Source: Capnocytophaga sp. oral taxon 338 str. F0234
Lineage (GTDB): Bacteria > Bacteroidota > Bacteroidia > Flavobacteriales > Flavobacteriaceae
Assembly: GCF_000192225.1 (NCBI RefSeq)
Contig: NZ_GL872413.1
Span: forward strand, 1,276,285 to 1,340,284
Reading direction: 5' to 3'
Length of the DNA: 64,000 nucleotides
In this document: positions 62,158 to 64,000 of the stretch, in pieces
Numbering within the stretch: the first letter of the stretch is position 1
Layout of the letters: every line of letters begins with the position of its first letter
Position numbers and translations under genes: made by a program
The notes under the pieces: model-generated
Seen by the model: only the letters and a program-made list of their open reading frames with translations
Databases searched by the model: none
What the model was told of the DNA's origin: nothing

Positions 62158-63336
62158 CTATTTTTTAAGTATGGGGAGCGTGAAATAGGCACCAATGGCA
62201 AAGCGGTGTAGTTGTTCTTTATCCATAGCCAGTTCCTTAGCGTATTGAATAGTATTGCCCACATAAGCTATATAAAATCGCAAATCCTGCGTTCTAAAAG
62301 GGGCATATTGCCCGGCAAGAAAGTAAATATAATTGGTTCTGAGTTGTTCATTGTGTATATTTCTGCTTCCAGTAAGTTCTATTCCTATCTTAGCCGTCGC
62401 GCTCCAATGGTCATCTATTTGGTAATCATACCGAGAGACAGCGCATTTGTATACAATATTCTTGCGCATAGTATAATTCCCTTCTACGAGTCCATCACTT
62501 ATGCTAAGCAAGCGAGAGGAAGTTAGTCCAAAATCAGCCCCCATGTGTGAATATACTAAATCCAAATAGACAGTATGAGGATCTGACTGAAACTTATTCC
62601 CTAAGGAGAGGGAATGCGTATAGTAACCTTGAGCAAATTGAGAAATATTATACGTATATTTGGTCTTAAATTTGCCTTTGAACAAATTGGCATTCCAAAG
62701 GAAATAGGCGCCTATAGGTGCTTTAGAAGCTGTGTAATCACTGGTAGAAAAATTATTATTGCTTAAGTGATTACTGAAAGATTCGTTCAGTGTATTATGA
62801 AGCTGTACTCCTATCTTATGTTGGTCATTAATCTTATAAGTGAGTTGTACCCCCGCTAAGAATACATTGGCATATACCCCATTGAGATAATCGGTAAAAA
62901 TATATTCATAGAGTGGATTAATATCCTGTTCAAAGGAACCCATAGCAGAGAGTTGTTTACCAGCCATTGCCTCCCAGCGTTTTTGTTTTCCGAATCGGTA
63001 AGATAGGTAGGCATAATCCAACCCCACAGAAGCATTGTCCTGTGAGGTAGGGGAGAGGGGACGATTTAGGCGAAAGCGAATCCTGTAGGACAAATCCTCA
63101 TTATAATCCCCTTGAAAGTTCAACCGAGCGTTATCAATCTGAAAATGAGAAGAAGAAAGCCTCTCCTGAGTATGCTTATCCGATATGAATCCTCCACGGA
63201 AGTAAAGTTCTAATTTCATTCTCTTAGAAGAGGTAGGTTCTAGGGAATCCTTCTTTTCAAGCATTTGTTCCTGTCCTAATAGGCTCTGTCCCAGTAGGCA
63301 AAATGCCATGATAACGACTGTTTTTTTATTTATCAT
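62158..63336 (-). CDS. Porin O/P-like outer-membrane beta-barrel
   Basis: A 392-residue exported protein with a signal peptide (MINKKTVVIMAFCLLGQSLL, then GQEQ). The mature chain is a series of amphipathic strands typical of phosphate-selective porin O/P proteins: SSSHFQIDNARLNFQGDYNE, LSYRIRFRLNRPLSP, DYAYLSYRFGKQKRWEAMAG. It ends HRFAIGAYFTLPILKK. The substrate is unknown. A paralogue precedes it on the same strand 16 bases away, so they form a tandem pair. Confidence 0.8.
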   Translation of the reverse strand: MINKKTVVIMAFCLLGQSLLGQEQMLEKKDSLEPTSSKRMKLELYFRGGFISDKHTQERLSSSHFQIDNARLNFQGDYNEDLSYRIRFRLNRPLSPTSQDNASVGLDYAYLSYRFGKQKRWEAMAGKQLSAMGSFEQDINPLYEYIFTDYLNGVYANVFLAGVQLTYKINDQHKIGVQLHNTLNESFSNHLSNNNFSTSDYTASKAPIGAYFLWNANLFKGKFKTKYTYNISQFAQGYYTHSLSLGNKFQSDPHTVYLDLVYSHMGADFGLTSSRLLSISDGLVEGNYTMRKNIVYKCAVSRYDYQIDDHWSATAKIGIELTGSRNIHNEQLRTNYIYFLAGQYAPFRTQDLRFYIAYVGNTIQYAKELAMDKEQLHRFAIGAYFTLPILKK

Positions 63337-63352
63337 ATCAAGAATAGTTGAT

Positions 63353-64000
63353 TTATCTTTTACTTTTTACTTTTTCTCTTTTTATTACTGGCAATGTATA
63401 GGACGCTCCTAAACTGAAGCGGTGTAGTTGCTCTTCAGGTAGCTTTAATTCTTCTATATAGGAGACTGTTTTGCCTATATAAGCCAGATGTACCCTAAAA
63501 TCAGTATTACCAAAGGGAGCATACTGTAGGGCTAAGGCATATATATAATGGGTACGAAAATGCTCATTTAGAGAATTCCTGCTGCCTAAAAACTCTATTC
63601 CTCCCTTTGCCGAAGCGCTCCACAAGGGAGTAATCTGGTATTCATAACGGGAAATAAGTCCTTTGTATACCGTATTTTCATATACTTCATAATTACCTGG
63701 AGTACGTCCCTCATATTGGCTTAGTATCTTTGAAGAAAGTAATCCATAGTCAGCCTCCATGTAGGCATAATACAAATCCAAGTAGGCTAAATGCTTTCCT
63801 ACTTCAAGCCAATTCCCCAAAGAGAAAGTATGGGTATACTTTCCTTGAGCAAATTGTGAGAGGTCATAGGAATAATGGGTCTTGAACTGATGATCCCAAA
63901 ACTCACCTTTCCAATAAATAAGACCTCCTATAGGTAATTTGGAAGGAAGTAAAGAAGGGCTAATAAAGCCCCTTTTCTCCAAGAAAGAATGAAAGGATTC
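63353..64000 (-). CDS. Second porin O/P-like paralogue (5' part beyond the window)
   Basis: The frame is open to the right edge, and the residues near it (ESFHSFLEKRGF) align with NESFSNHLSNNNF of the downstream copy, so the true start lies outside. The shared pattern is strong throughout: YSYDLSQFAQGKYTHTFSLG against YTYNISQFAQGYYTHSLSLG, and HRFSLGASYTLPVIK at the end against HRFAIGAYFTLPILK. Roughly 215 C-terminal residues are seen. The function is as for its neighbour. Confidence 0.8.
   Translation of the reverse strand, partial: ESFHSFLEKRGFISPSLLPSKLPIGGLIYWKGEFWDHQFKTHYSYDLSQFAQGKYTHTFSLGNWLEVGKHLAYLDLYYAYMEADYGLLSSKILSQYEGRTPGNYEVYENTVYKGLISRYEYQITPLWSASAKGGIEFLGSRNSLNEHFRTHYIYALALQYAPFGNTDFRVHLAYIGKTVSYIEELKLPEEQLHRFSLGASYTLPVIKREKVKSKR

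Overview
The window reads as chromosomal DNA of a low-GC, gliding Bacteroidota of the class Flavobacteriia, and Capnocytophaga is my best guess. Four things point there. Promoters have the Bacteroidota -7 form TAnnTTTG (mostly TATCTTTG) about 17-19 bases downstream of a TTG-type -33 element, and Shine-Dalgarno sequences are poor. The gliding genes gldF and gldG are present. There is a class II HMG-CoA reductase (mevalonate pathway). Several family markers are typical of the phylum: DUF3276/PUR-like, HU-CCDC81/SPOR, a HU-related histone-like protein and DUF6909. The genus is an inference. I saw no rRNA, tRNA, CRISPR array or intact insertion sequence.

Layout. 1-6.2 kb: 3' end of HMG-CoA reductase, holA, an HsdR-N-like protein, lspA, a roadblock-like protein, a heavy-metal-binding lipoprotein, an Rrf2 regulator and a TPR protein. 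6.2-14 kb, minus strand: gyrA, aspartate kinase, dnaN, gldG, gldF. 14-18.3 kb: LolA-like carrier, LptF-like permease and two methyltransferases. 18.3-21.3 kb, minus strand: HU/SPOR envelope protein, pdxH, a DUF3108 protein. 21.5-36.5 kb, plus strand: repeat lipoprotein, metF, DjlA-like co-chaperone, oligopeptidase B, mazG, ribonucleotide reductase alpha, xerD, M1 aminopeptidase, mgtE, DUF6909 protein. 36.5-44.4 kb, minus strand: the most unusual stretch (below). 44.6-60.6 kb: M48 protease, DKNYY-like protein, tex, DUF695-RraB, pdhA-pdhC, an NlpC/P60-like protein, rlmH, DUF4268, udk, ftsB-like, DUF3276, SLC13 transporter, NlpE-like lipoprotein, 2-oxoglutarate dehydrogenase E2. 60.8-64 kb: an isolated DUF6291-like gene flanked by TTCAC-rich repeats, then two tandem porin O/P paralogues, the second cut by the window edge.

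The best candidate for something undescribed is the minus-strand block 36.5-42.2 kb. LepA, a histone-like HU protein and a PLD-like/zinc-ribbon protein are relatively GC-rich. Between them sit two very AT-rich genes: an FRG-domain protein, and a protein that reads as GYF-like + PD-(D/E)XK-like + SANT/Myb-like. A cluster of GTATATACCCGT repeats with an exact 22-bp period lies between the HU gene and the GYF/Myb gene, and a related 13-bp sequence recurs in the lepA leader. This looks like a small integration hotspot carrying nuclease or defence-type cargo; that role is inferred, not shown.

Other points of note: a MutS-family gene split by a frameshift at an A6/T6 run; an NlpC/P60 protein whose nucleophile Cys is Ser; a PLD-like motif lacking its Lys; a terminator-like hairpin in the nrdA leader; a small secreted Cys/Lys-rich protein; and two genes whose promoters sit so close to the ATG that their mRNAs should be leaderless or nearly so.
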